From contig UQBM01000006.1 in NCBI GenBank assembly GCA_900539265.1, forward strand, positions 17,949 to 81,948: 64,000 nucleotides of DNA. The letters are read 5' to 3'. The position numbers were made by a program, and so were the translations under genes. Position 1 is the stretch's first letter; every line of letters starts with the position of its first letter. Below the pieces are notes generated by a model. It saw only the letters and a program-made list of their open reading frames with translations. It was not told the origin of the DNA and did not search any database. Positions 1 to 8,021 of this stretch are shown here, in pieces. This DNA comes from an uncultured Mollicutes bacterium. GTDB taxonomy: Bacteria > Bacillota_I > Bacilli_A > ML615J-28 > CAG-313.

Positions 1-7
1 CTTGCAG

Positions 8-44
8 GAGTGTAGCTGTCTATATAGATGGCTGCACTCTTTTT
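8..44 (+). terminator. Rho-independent terminator of a gene left of the window
   Basis: A long hairpin (arms 8-16 and 31-39, extendable inward with G-U pairs) is followed by five T. It ends a transcription unit that lies before the window. Confidence 0.75.
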
Positions 45-149
45 CATATTGATAAATTGGAATGTATAATTAAATTATTTATCCAAAAAATGATATAATT
101 AGTATGATAAAATCTAAAAATAAAGCATTTAAGAAATGGAGTAATTATT

Positions 150-440
150 ATGGGGTATGACAGTTCTATAGAAATAAAAAAAGAAGAAATCGAAGAAGTT
201 GGACAATTATTAAAAAAATTAGGATTTAAACTTGCTTCATCTAAATCAAATCGCTTTCAATTATTTTCGTATCACAAGTATATAGATGACAATTGCAAAT
301 ATGAAGAAAGAACGGTATTTGGTGTTAGTAAAACAAAAAGTAAATATTATATTTTGGGGAAGAAATTGGATTGGGTGTACAGGATATTATTAAAGTACGA
401 AAGATGTATTTCTTTTTTTATTATAATCATAAATTTTTAA
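150..440 (+). CDS. Hypothetical protein, possibly frameshifted
   Basis: I do not recognise this 96-residue protein. It has a charged, helical-looking N-terminus and no signal peptide. The last residues (RCISFFIIIINF) look unlike the rest. In another frame, an open stretch from 368 to the TAA at 461-463 encodes a more protein-like tail (GVQDIIKVRKMYFFFYYNHK and onward). A single indel near 365-370 could therefore separate the true C-terminus from the rest. The start at 150 has a weak GGAG upstream. It stands alone between a terminator and the next promoter. Whether it is intact, broken or spurious is open. Confidence 0.4.
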   Translation: MGYDSSIEIKKEEIEEVGQLLKKLGFKLASSKSNRFQLFSYHKYIDDNCKYEERTVFGVSKTKSKYYILGKKLDWVYRILLKYERCISFFIIIINF

Positions 441-494
441 TAGAAATTAAATATTATTCATAAAGTGTATTTATATAATTATCCTTTTATATAG

Positions 495-523
495 TTGTGA
501 AAAAATAATTCGTATGCTATAAT
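495..523 (+). promoter_or_regulatory. Sigma-A promoter of the CoA-disulfide reductase gene
   Basis: TTGTGA (495-500), a 17-nt spacer and TATAAT (518-523), with an extended -10 TG at 515-516. An AGGAGG ribosome site follows at 546-551. Confidence 0.75.
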
Positions 524-556
524 ATCTATTATAATTATAGAAATTAGGAGGTTTAA

Positions 557-2242
557 ATGAAAGTAGTAATTATTGGAGGAGTTGCAGGAGGAGCAACGGC
601 GGCAGCTAGAATTCGAAGACTAAAAGAAGATGCTGAAATTATAATTTTAGAAAAAACGGGGTATATTTCATATGCTAATTGTGGTCTTCCTTATTATATA
701 GGTGGCATAATTGAAGATAGTAATAATTTAACTTTGCAGACACCACAAAGTTTTAAAAAAAGATTTAATATTGATGTTAGAGTAAATAATGAAGTTATTT
801 TGGTTAATTCGGATGAAAAATATGTTGTGATAAAAAATTTGTTAACAGATGAAATATATCAAGAAAATTATGATAAATTAATATTATCACCTGGTGCTAA
901 ACCAATTATGCCAAGTAGTAGTGGAGTGAATAATAATAAAATATTTACTTTAAAAACAGTTGAAGATACTTTTAAGATGAAAAAGTTTATTCAAGATGAA
1001 AAGCCTAAACGAGTTACTATTATTGGTGGAGGATTTATTGGAATGGAAATGCTTGAAAATTTTCTTAATTTAGGTTTAGATGTTACGTTAGTTGAGGGTA
1101 GCAACCAATTACTTGGTCAATTAGATTTAGATATGGCATCCTTTGTTCATATGAAATTAAAGAATTTAGGTGTTAAATTTTTTTTAAATACAGTTGTATC
1201 AAAATTTGAAGATACTGAGAATGGAGTAAATGTTCTTGTAAATGATCAAATCATCTCACAAGCTGATTTAGTCTTGATGACAATTGGCGTTGTTCCTGAA
1301 ACCAGTTTTATTAAAAATACTTCAATTAAACTAGGAATGAAGGGTAGTATTATTGTTAACGAAAAGATGGAAACATCAATTAAAGATATTTATGCGGTAG
1401 GAGATGCTGTTGAAGTAACCAATTTTGTTACAAATGAGAAAGGACTTATTTTATTAGCGGGACCTGCTAATAAACAAGCTAGGATAGCAGCTGATAATAT
1501 TTGTGGACTTAGTAGTAGATATCAAGGATTTCAAGGTTCATCAATTTTAAAACTTTTTGATTGGACGATTGCCAGTACTGGTATTTGTGAAAAACAGGCA
1601 AAACAATTAAATATAGATTATGAAAAAGTTATTTTATCTCAGAATTCTAATGCCTCATATTATCCATATGGTGATATAATGACTATAAAAGTATTATATA
1701 ATAAGGATAATTTACTTATTTTAGGTGCCCAAATTATTGGCAAAAAAGGTGTAGATAAAAGAATTGATGTGTTTGCAACTGCTATAAGAGCACGGCTTAA
1801 GGCTACCGAATTAGTAAATTTGGATTTAAGTTACGCACCTCCATATTCATCTGCCAAAGATCCAATTAATATGGTAGGATATATGATTGAAAATATTGAA
1901 AATGGTCTTGTTCAACAATTTTATCTTGAAGAATTAGAACAAATAAAAAATAACAATGAAGTTATTTTATTAGACACTAGGACACCCTTTGAGTATTTTA
2001 GAGGACACATCGAGGGATTTATAAATATACCTGTTGATGAATTAAGACAAAGGATAAAAGAATTATCACCTCATAAAACAATATATGTTATGTGTCAAAG
2101 TGGATTGCGTAGTTATATTGCTTGTAGGATTTTATCTCAAAATGGTTTCAATTGTTATAACTTCGCTGGTGGATATCGATTTTACGAAATGAATCAATTG
2201 AATCAAGAAACTTTCAAAAGTAAATTTAATTGTGGGATATAA
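557..2242 (+). CDS. Coenzyme A disulfide reductase with C-terminal rhodanese domain
   Basis: This is a 561-residue flavoprotein of the CoADR-Rhd type, which reduces CoA disulfide or per/polysulfides with NAD(P)H. The N-terminal FAD site begins IIGGVAGGATAAARIRR. The single redox cysteine lies in SYANCGLPYYIGG near residue 42. A second Rossmann motif, IIGGGFIGMEM, binds NAD(P)H, and YAVGDAVE completes FAD binding. After about residue 450 comes a rhodanese domain (DTRTPFEYFRGHIEGF) with its active cysteine in VMCQSGLRSY. Length and domain order match the fused family. It is a single gene with its own promoter and a strong AGGAGG site. The role is probably cytosolic thiol and sulfane-sulfur redox control, fitting the peroxide-stress genes 2 kb away. 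Confidence 0.9.
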   Translation: MKVVIIGGVAGGATAAARIRRLKEDAEIIILEKTGYISYANCGLPYYIGGIIEDSNNLTLQTPQSFKKRFNIDVRVNNEVILVNSDEKYVVIKNLLTDEIYQENYDKLILSPGAKPIMPSSSGVNNNKIFTLKTVEDTFKMKKFIQDEKPKRVTIIGGGFIGMEMLENFLNLGLDVTLVEGSNQLLGQLDLDMASFVHMKLKNLGVKFFLNTVVSKFEDTENGVNVLVNDQIISQADLVLMTIGVVPETSFIKNTSIKLGMKGSIIVNEKMETSIKDIYAVGDAVEVTNFVTNEKGLILLAGPANKQARIAADNICGLSSRYQGFQGSSILKLFDWTIASTGICEKQAKQLNIDYEKVILSQNSNASYYPYGDIMTIKVLYNKDNLLILGAQIIGKKGVDKRIDVFATAIRARLKATELVNLDLSYAPPYSSAKDPINMVGYMIENIENGLVQQFYLEELEQIKNNNEVILLDTRTPFEYFRGHIEGFINIPVDELRQRIKELSPHKTIYVMCQSGLRSYIACRILSQNGFNCYNFAGGYRFYEMNQLNQETFKSKFNCGI

Positions 2243-2346
2243 AACTAATATTATTCTGAAATATTTCTAAACAATGCTTATTACCTCTTTTCAAACTTGG
2301 TAAATTATGTTAAAATGAAAATGCCTAATTTAATAAGGAGGTTTTT

Positions 2347-3495
2347 ATGGCAAATAGATTTATTTTAAATGAGACTTCATATCATGGCAGTGGTTCTATT
2401 AAAGCTCTTAGTGATGAAGTGAAGTTAAGAAGATTAAAAAAAGCTTTAGTTTGTACAGATCCAAATTTAATTAGATTTGGAGTGACTCAAAAGGTCTTAG
2501 ATGTATTAGATGATAATTTTTTACCCTATGAAATTTATTCTAATATAAAGGCAAATCCAACAATTGAGAATGTTAGAGAAGGAGTTGAGGCTTATAAAAA
2601 AGCTCAAGCTGACTACTTAATTGCAATTGGTGGTGGTTCATCTATCGATACTGCTAAAGGAATTGGAATTATTGTTACTAATCCAGAATTTTCTGATGTT
2701 AGAAGTTTAGAAGGAGTTGCGAATACTTTAAATAAAGCTGCTCCAATTATTGCAATTCCAACCACCGCAGGAACAGCTGCAGAAGTAACGATTAATTATG
2801 TTATTACTGATGTTGAAAAAAATCGTAAATTTGTTTGTGTAGATCCTCATGATATTCCCGTTGTTGCAATTGTAGATTCAGACTTGATGTCCACAATGCC
2901 TAAAGGTTTGACTGCTGCAACCGGAATGGATGCTCTAACTCATGCTATTGAGGGATATATTACTAAAGCTTCATGGGAATTATCAGATATGTTTCATTTA
3001 AAAGCTATTGAGATAATTTCTAAATCATTAAGAGGCGCTGTCAATAATGAACAAGAAGGAAGAGAAGGAATGGCTCTTGGCCAATATATTGCTGGTATGG
3101 GATTTTCTAATGTGGGATTAGGTATTGTGCATTCAATGGCACATCCACTTGGGGCATTGTATGATACACCTCATGGTGTTGCTAATGCAATAATTTTGCC
3201 AACGGTAATGGAATATAATGCACCGATGACAAAAGATAAATATCGTGAAATTGCAAGAGCGATGGGAGTAAAAGGTGTAGATGAAATGTCACAAGCCGAG
3301 TACCGAAAAGCAGCAATTGATGCGGTCAGAAAACTAGCAAATGATGTCGGAATACCTCCATCTTTAAAAGGCATTATAAAGGAGGTTGATATTCCATTTC
3401 TTGCAAAGTCAGCATTTAACGATGCTTGTAGGCCAGGTAATCCACGCGAAACTTCAATTGAGGATATTGAAAAATTGTATAGATTACTGCTTTAA
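2347..3495 (+). CDS. fucO: Lactaldehyde reductase (iron-containing alcohol dehydrogenase)
   Basis: This 382-residue group III alcohol dehydrogenase should reduce L-lactaldehyde to 1,2-propanediol with NADH. It follows FucO along its whole length: the opening ANRFILNETSYHGSG, the nucleotide-binding AIGGGSSIDTAKG, AIPTTAGTAAEVTINYVITD, KFVCVDPHDIP and the C-terminal GNPRETSIEDIEKLY. The iron ligands (Asp and His in GMDALTHAIEGY, His in VHSMAHPLGA, His in TPHGVANA) are all present. No other fucose or rhamnose gene is nearby, so it may regenerate NAD+ from aldehydes in general or serve a pathway elsewhere. An AAGGAGG site precedes the ATG. The gene is followed by a long non-coding stretch. Confidence 0.93.
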   Translation: MANRFILNETSYHGSGSIKALSDEVKLRRLKKALVCTDPNLIRFGVTQKVLDVLDDNFLPYEIYSNIKANPTIENVREGVEAYKKAQADYLIAIGGGSSIDTAKGIGIIVTNPEFSDVRSLEGVANTLNKAAPIIAIPTTAGTAAEVTINYVITDVEKNRKFVCVDPHDIPVVAIVDSDLMSTMPKGLTAATGMDALTHAIEGYITKASWELSDMFHLKAIEIISKSLRGAVNNEQEGREGMALGQYIAGMGFSNVGLGIVHSMAHPLGALYDTPHGVANAIILPTVMEYNAPMTKDKYREIARAMGVKGVDEMSQAEYRKAAIDAVRKLANDVGIPPSLKGIIKEVDIPFLAKSAFNDACRPGNPRETSIEDIEKLYRLLL

Positions 3496-4020
3496 AAGGG
3501 TTAACATTGTAGAAACATCATAATTATTGCATTATAAATATAATTGTTTTTATATTAATATAAGTTTATAGATTAAATAGAAATTCTAATAATTCCTCCC
3601 TTTAATAAAAACAATGAGATATATTAATTTAAGTTATCTTAAAGTAAAAAATAAATCTTAAATTATTATTGATATTTTAATTTTAAATGTTACAAAAGCG
3701 TTTGTATATTATTAAAAAGTTATTAGTTATTTTTAATTAAAATTTATAAATAATAGATAATATTAGTTATATTTGAAAAAATCTTTTTTGATAAGGTCAT
3801 TGATATTATTTTGATGTTTTAATAAATTATTAATGAATATTTATTTTTTCTTTGGATTATTTTCTTAGATTAAATAATAACTTACTCCTCCCCCCTTTAC
3901 CAAAATATACAAATCAAATTTAATCAATGAATGGATTCCTTAACAAATATTTTTAAGTATTATGCAATTTTATAGAACTTATAAAATTATTGATTTTTCT
4001 TTAAATCATTTGCAAATTAC
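3496..4020. other. Gene-free A+T-rich stretch
   Basis: I see no credible reading frame, RNA or repeat here. Two pyrimidine clusters (CCTCCC at 3595-3600 and CTCCTCCCCCC at 3885-3895) read as Shine-Dalgarno-like purine runs on the minus strand, but no start codon and frame follow either. It may be an eroded gene. Confidence 0.5.
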
Positions 4021-4049
4021 TTGCATTTAATAAAAATAAGATATATAAT
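4021..4049 (+). promoter_or_regulatory. Sigma-A promoter of perR-rbr
   Basis: TTGCAT (4021-4026), a 17-nt spacer and TATAAT (4044-4049). The PerR-type operator follows six bases downstream, over the expected transcription start. Confidence 0.75.
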
Positions 4050-4055
4050 ATTAAT

Positions 4056-4074
4056 AATAGTAATTATTACTATT
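4056..4074. promoter_or_regulatory. Fur/PerR-type operator, perfect 9-1-9 palindrome
   Basis: AATAGTAAT-T-ATTACTATT is a perfect inverted repeat around one central base. It contains a 7-1-7 core like the Bacillus PerR and Fur boxes. It lies between the -10 box and the ribosome site of perR, where a bound repressor would block transcription of perR and probably of rubrerythrin. Assignment to PerR is inferred from position and symmetry. Confidence 0.65.
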
Positions 4075-4085
4075 TAAGGAGTTAA

Positions 4086-4466
4086 ATGAGAAATTCTATT
4101 CAAAGAAATCTAGTATACGATATAATACAAGCTAGTTGTGATCACCCAACAGCTGATATGATTTATTTGCGAGCAAAGCAAACAATGCCTAAAATAAGTC
4201 TTGGGACAATATATCGTAATTTAAATGAATTAGTAGAACTAGGAAAAGTTTTACGTATTCATGTTCCAGGTGATAGCGATCGATTTGATAAAATACTTGT
4301 AAAACACTCGCACTTTTTTTGTGAGAGGTGTAAATCTATTATTGATATCAGTGAAATAAATATTAACAATATTATCAATGAGATAGAAATAAATAATAAT
4401 ATAAAGGTTTTATCAAACCAAATTAGTTTATATGGCATATGTTCCAAATGCCAAGAAAAAAAATAG
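4086..4466 (+). CDS. perR: Peroxide-responsive repressor, Fur family
   Basis: This is a 126-residue Fur-family metalloregulator. The N-terminal winged helix starts QRNLVYDIIQASCDHPTAD and carries the recognition segment ISLGTIYRNLNELVELG. The C-terminal domain has the PerR-type regulatory metal ligands (Asp in RFDK, His residues in KHSHFFCERC, Asp in IIDIS). Two structural zinc pairs, CERC and CSKC, are present. Asp rather than Glu next to the metal site and the rubrerythrin partner favour PerR over Fur. The N-terminus is short, as in clostridial-type PerR. A palindromic operator overlaps its own promoter, so it is probably autorepressed. The rubrerythrin gene follows after 24 bp, probably co-transcribed. 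Confidence 0.85.
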   Translation: MRNSIQRNLVYDIIQASCDHPTADMIYLRAKQTMPKISLGTIYRNLNELVELGKVLRIHVPGDSDRFDKILVKHSHFFCERCKSIIDISEININNIINEIEINNNIKVLSNQISLYGICSKCQEKK

Positions 4467-4490
4467 GAAAATAAAAAGGAGAAAATTAAA

Positions 4491-5024
4491 ATGGAATTAA
4501 AAGGAAGTAAAACAGAACAAAATTTAATGGCCGCATTTGCTGGAGAATCACAAGCAAGAAATAAGTATACCTATTTTGCATCAAAAGCAAGAAAAGAAGG
4601 TTATGAGCAAATTGCAGCAATTTTTGAAGAAACTGCTAATAACGAAAAAGAACATGCAAAATTATGGTTTAAATTATTAGGTGGTATTGGCACTACTAAA
4701 GAAAACTTAATTTCTGCTGCTGAAGGAGAAAATTATGAGTGGACTGATATGTATGCTGAATTTGCAAAAGTTGCACGTGAAGAAGGATTTGAGAATATTG
4801 CAAAACAATTTGAAGGTGTTGCAAAAGTAGAAAAAGAACATGAAGAGCGTTATCGTAAACTTGCAGAAAATATGGAAACAGCACAAGTATTTGCAAAAGC
4901 TGGAATTACAGTTTGGGTTTGCCGTAATTGTGGTCACGTTCATATTGGCGAAGAAGCTCCAAAAGTTTGCCCAGTATGTTTCCATCCACAAGCTTATTTT
5001 GAAGTAAAGGCTAATAATTTTTAA
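4491..5024 (+). CDS. rbr: Rubrerythrin
   Basis: This is a 177-residue rubrerythrin, a cytosolic non-haem di-iron peroxidase that removes hydrogen peroxide in anaerobes and microaerophiles. The four-helix ferritin-like domain has paired ExxH-type iron ligands ([50 protein letters not shown]). A C-terminal rubredoxin domain carries both knuckles, CRNCGH and CPVCFHP, which bind the electron-transfer iron. Length is usual for the short rubrerythrin type. It follows perR and shares its operator-controlled promoter, so it should be induced by peroxide. A strong hairpin terminator follows. Confidence 0.95.
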   Translation: MELKGSKTEQNLMAAFAGESQARNKYTYFASKARKEGYEQIAAIFEETANNEKEHAKLWFKLLGGIGTTKENLISAAEGENYEWTDMYAEFAKVAREEGFENIAKQFEGVAKVEKEHEERYRKLAENMETAQVFAKAGITVWVCRNCGHVHIGEEAPKVCPVCFHPQAYFEVKANNF

Positions 5025-5031
5025 AATTATA

Positions 5032-5055
5032 AATCCCTCGTATGAGGGATTTTTT
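5032..5055 (+). terminator. Terminator after rbr
   Basis: AATCCCTC, the four-base loop GTAT, and GAGGGATT followed by a run of T: an 8-bp perfect stem closing the perR-rbr unit. Confidence 0.9.
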
Positions 5056-5151
5056 AATGAATTCATTGTAAAATCGTCATTTTCTTGATAAATTTTTTTA
5101 GATAGTGTATAATTATTTTAATAAAATAAAATAATAAAAAGGAAAATTAAT

Positions 5152-5931
5152 ATGATATTATTATTTGATATTGGCAATACAAATATTGTTTTAGGTTTAT
5201 CTGTTAACGAAAAAATTTATAAAACATTTAGATATGTTACTAATTCTAAATTAACTGAAGATGATTATTTTCAAAAAATAAATGCTTCAATTGGTGATGA
5301 ATTTACGCAAAATATTGAAGGTGCTATTATTTCTAGTGTTGTACCTCAATTAGATCATATTTTTGTAAATATGATTGAAAAATATTATAAAATAAAACCC
5401 CTTGTTGTTGGACCAGGTCTTAAAAGTGGATTACAAATAAAACTAGAAAATCCTAAACAACTTGGAGCTGATTTATTATGTGATGCTGTGGGAGCTTATA
5501 TAAAATATTCGGGAACTACAATTATTATTGATATGGGTACAGCAACTAAAATTTTAGTTGTTACTAAAAATAAAGAATTTATTGGGGGAGTTATTTGTGC
5601 TGGAATTAGGGGAAGTTTAGATAGTTTGATAAGTACAACATCAAAGCTTTCAAGAACGGCTATTGAGGTGCCAAATACTGTAATTGGTAATGAAACTACA
5701 ACTTGTATTCAAAGTGGAATTGTTTATGGTCATGTTGCTATGATTGAAGGCCTCATCAAAAAATTTAAAAATGAATTAGGTTTAGATAATGTTAATATTA
5801 TTTTAACTGGAGGATATGCTAAGGTTATTAAAGATTTACTAGAAATTGATTGTATCTATGATGAGAATATTTTATTAGATGGACTTTTTTATATTTATCA
5901 GAAAAATAAAAATTTAACAAATAAAAGTTAA
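5152..5931 (+). CDS. coaX: Type III pantothenate kinase
   Basis: This 259-residue protein phosphorylates pantothenate, the first step of coenzyme A synthesis. It has the ASKHA-fold signatures of CoaX: the phosphate-1 loop LLFDIGNTNIVLGL at the very N-terminus, the catalytic/phosphate-2 motif IIIDMGTATKI and a C-terminal adenosine-type motif ILTGGYAK. The pantothenate-binding region GADLLCDAVGAY is also present. The ATG is preceded by AAAGGAAA. Its position just before a possible spore-coat gene is not a known operon. CoaX enzymes are typically insensitive to CoA feedback. Confidence 0.93.
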   Translation: MILLFDIGNTNIVLGLSVNEKIYKTFRYVTNSKLTEDDYFQKINASIGDEFTQNIEGAIISSVVPQLDHIFVNMIEKYYKIKPLVVGPGLKSGLQIKLENPKQLGADLLCDAVGAYIKYSGTTIIIDMGTATKILVVTKNKEFIGGVICAGIRGSLDSLISTTSKLSRTAIEVPNTVIGNETTTCIQSGIVYGHVAMIEGLIKKFKNELGLDNVNIILTGGYAKVIKDLLEIDCIYDENILLDGLFYIYQKNKNLTNKS

Positions 5932-5971
5932 TAAATATTCTACTATTTTCATATATAATAGTGGTGATTAA

Positions 5972-6379
5972 ATGCAAAATGATAAAAATATTAGAAAAAC
6001 AATACCTGAACCATTAATGTTTATTCATACGGTTTCAACACCAATTTTGAGCAATGGTTCTAAAAGATATTATGATAGTAGGGAAACAAATAACAAAGCT
6101 AATGCTTCAACAATTCCTACAATTATTCCCAATGAGTTTTTACTAGAGAGAAATAGAGGTAGAACAATTGATAGCTTGCTTTATCAGAAGATTCAAAATA
6201 TAATTCAAATGTATGAAAAGGGGCATCCAATACCTTGTTTAATTGAGACTAGAAATAATGAATCCTTTGAAGGGGTACCAACCAAAATAGAAAATGACGA
6301 ATTGATAACAATTCAAAATGAAGAAATAAATCGAGTATTATTAAATGATATAAAAGATGTAATAATACTTAAAATATAA
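5972..6379 (+). CDS. Possible CotO-like spore coat protein
   Basis: This 135-residue protein has no signal peptide or membrane segment. Its start (IPEPLMFIHTVSTPI) resembles the EPLMYI-type opening of CotO coat morphogenetic proteins. Its end is a small beta-rich module (PIPCLIETRNNESFEGVP, then alternating hydrophobics up to DIKDVIILKI) like the CotO C-terminal domain. The middle is low-complexity and polar. I base this on remembered family features, not an alignment, so it is tentative. It would act in the mother cell as a coat component. A GGTGAT ribosome site precedes the ATG. Other spore genes in the window make the assignment more plausible; otherwise treat it as hypothetical. Confidence 0.4.
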   Translation: MQNDKNIRKTIPEPLMFIHTVSTPILSNGSKRYYDSRETNNKANASTIPTIIPNEFLLERNRGRTIDSLLYQKIQNIIQMYEKGHPIPCLIETRNNESFEGVPTKIENDELITIQNEEINRVLLNDIKDVIILKI

Positions 6380-6406
6380 GATATAATGGATTGAAAAGGT
6401 GATATT

Positions 6407-7891
6407 ATGAGAAAGTGTGGAATTTTATTCCCAATAAGTGCTTTACCAAGTAAATTTGGCATTGGAACTTTTGGAAAAGAAGCTTATGATTTTATTGATT
6501 TTTTACAACTAGCAAAACAAAGTTATTGGCAAGTCTTACCTCTTGGACCTACATCTTATGGTGATTCGCCTTATCAATCATTTTGTGCATATGCAGGTAA
6601 TCCTTATTTTATTGATTTAGAAATTCTAAAAGAAGATGGGTTATTAAAAGATGAAGATTTATCTTGTTTAAGTGATGCTCCACTAGTAATTGATTATGCT
6701 AATTTATATGAAAAAAGATACAATCTTTTGAGAAAAGCATATAATAATTTTTTACATAGTAAAGATTATCCAAAGAAGAAAATTTCTTTGGATAATTATA
6801 TTTATGAAAATAAAACTTGGTTAAATGATTATGCCATATTTATGAGTATAAAATCTTATCATAATGATTTACCATGGCAAGCTTGGGAGTTGAAATACCG
6901 CTACTATAATCAAAAAGTGTTAGATGAGTATTATTTAAATAATCAAGATGATGTGAATTTTTGGAAGTTTGTTCAATATGAATTTGATAAACAATGGCAA
7001 TCTTTGAAAAATTATGCTCATAAATGTGGAATAGAAATTATTGGGGATGTTCCTATTTATGTTGCTTTAGATAGTTGTGATGTTTGGGCAAATACTAAAC
7101 TTTTTCAACTAGATAGAGAATTAAGATTGACTAAGGTTGCTGGTTGTCCTCCTGATGCTTTTTGTGAAGAAGGACAACTATGGGGCAATCCATTATATAA
7201 CTATAAAATAATGAAATCTGATAATTATAAATGGTGGACTAATAGAATTCAAAAGGCGACCCATTTATATGACGTTATTAGAATAGACCACTTTAGAGGT
7301 TTTGAATCATATTATGCAATTCCAGCAGGTGATAAAGATGCTAAAAATGGTAAATGGGAAAAAGGACCTGGCTATCAGATTTTTAAAGCAATTAAAGAAG
7401 AGATACCAAATGTTAGAATTATTGCGGAAGACTTAGGATTTTTGACGGAAAAGGTCTTCAAATTATTAAAAAAAACTGGTTTTCCTGGAATGAAAGTATT
7501 AGAATTTGCTTTTGATGATGATAAAGACAATATGTATTTGCCGCATAATTATATTCAAAATTGTGTTGTTTATACAGGAACACATGATAATATGCCACTT
7601 CGTGCTTGGTTTTATTCTTTAACTCAGGAAAAGAAACATTTAGTAAAAGAATATATAATGCTTGAAAATGATGATAAAATTTGTGATCAGATGATAAGAG
7701 TTGCTCTTGCAAGTGTTAGTGATTTAGTAATAATACCTATTCAAGACTATTTAGGATTTGGTATTGAAGCAAGAATAAATACTCCTTCAACAGTTAATGG
7801 TAATTGGACTTATCGAATTGAAAAAAAGAATTTATCAAATGAATTAGCTTTATATATTGCTTTTTTAACGAATCTTTATAAAAGATGTTAG
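6407..7891 (+). CDS. malQ: 4-alpha-glucanotransferase (amylomaltase, GH77)
   Basis: This 494-residue enzyme transfers alpha-1,4-glucan chains between maltodextrins. The GH77 landmarks are present in order: the substrate-binding N-terminus GILFPISALPSKFGIG, GPTSYGDSPYQSF, the nucleophile Asp in VIRIDHFRGF, the acid/base Glu in IIAEDLGFLT, and the transition-state Asp in YTGTHDN. Length is normal for the bacterial amylomaltase. It is cytosolic and needs glucose-polymer pathway partners, none of which lie in the window. It begins 27 bp after the preceding small gene with a GGTGAT site, so the two may be co-transcribed. A clear terminator follows. Confidence 0.95.
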   Translation: MRKCGILFPISALPSKFGIGTFGKEAYDFIDFLQLAKQSYWQVLPLGPTSYGDSPYQSFCAYAGNPYFIDLEILKEDGLLKDEDLSCLSDAPLVIDYANLYEKRYNLLRKAYNNFLHSKDYPKKKISLDNYIYENKTWLNDYAIFMSIKSYHNDLPWQAWELKYRYYNQKVLDEYYLNNQDDVNFWKFVQYEFDKQWQSLKNYAHKCGIEIIGDVPIYVALDSCDVWANTKLFQLDRELRLTKVAGCPPDAFCEEGQLWGNPLYNYKIMKSDNYKWWTNRIQKATHLYDVIRIDHFRGFESYYAIPAGDKDAKNGKWEKGPGYQIFKAIKEEIPNVRIIAEDLGFLTEKVFKLLKKTGFPGMKVLEFAFDDDKDNMYLPHNYIQNCVVYTGTHDNMPLRAWFYSLTQEKKHLVKEYIMLENDDKICDQMIRVALASVSDLVIIPIQDYLGFGIEARINTPSTVNGNWTYRIEKKNLSNELALYIAFLTNLYKRC

Positions 7892-7922
7892 ATATTTTAT
7901 AATAGTATTAATTTAATAATTA

Positions 7923-7948
7923 AACTGTGCTATTTTGCACAGTTTTTT
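7923..7948 (+). terminator. Terminator after malQ
   Basis: AACTGTGC, a six-base loop and GCACAGTT followed by TTTT: a perfect 8-bp stem. Confidence 0.9.
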
Positions 7949-8021
7949 CCATAATATGGTATAATAAATATAAATCATAAAGTAGAATATTAAAATAATT
8001 AATAAAAACAAGGAGAAATTT

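Noticed and set aside
3591..3900. Minus-strand ribosome-site-like purine runs in the 3.5-4.0 kb gap
   Set aside because: No start codon and open frame follow either cluster at a usable distance.
5931..5957. Sigma-E/K promoter before the CotO-like gene
   Set aside because: CATATATA lacks the final T/TA of the mother-cell consensus and the -35 is a bare ATA; A+T content alone explains it.
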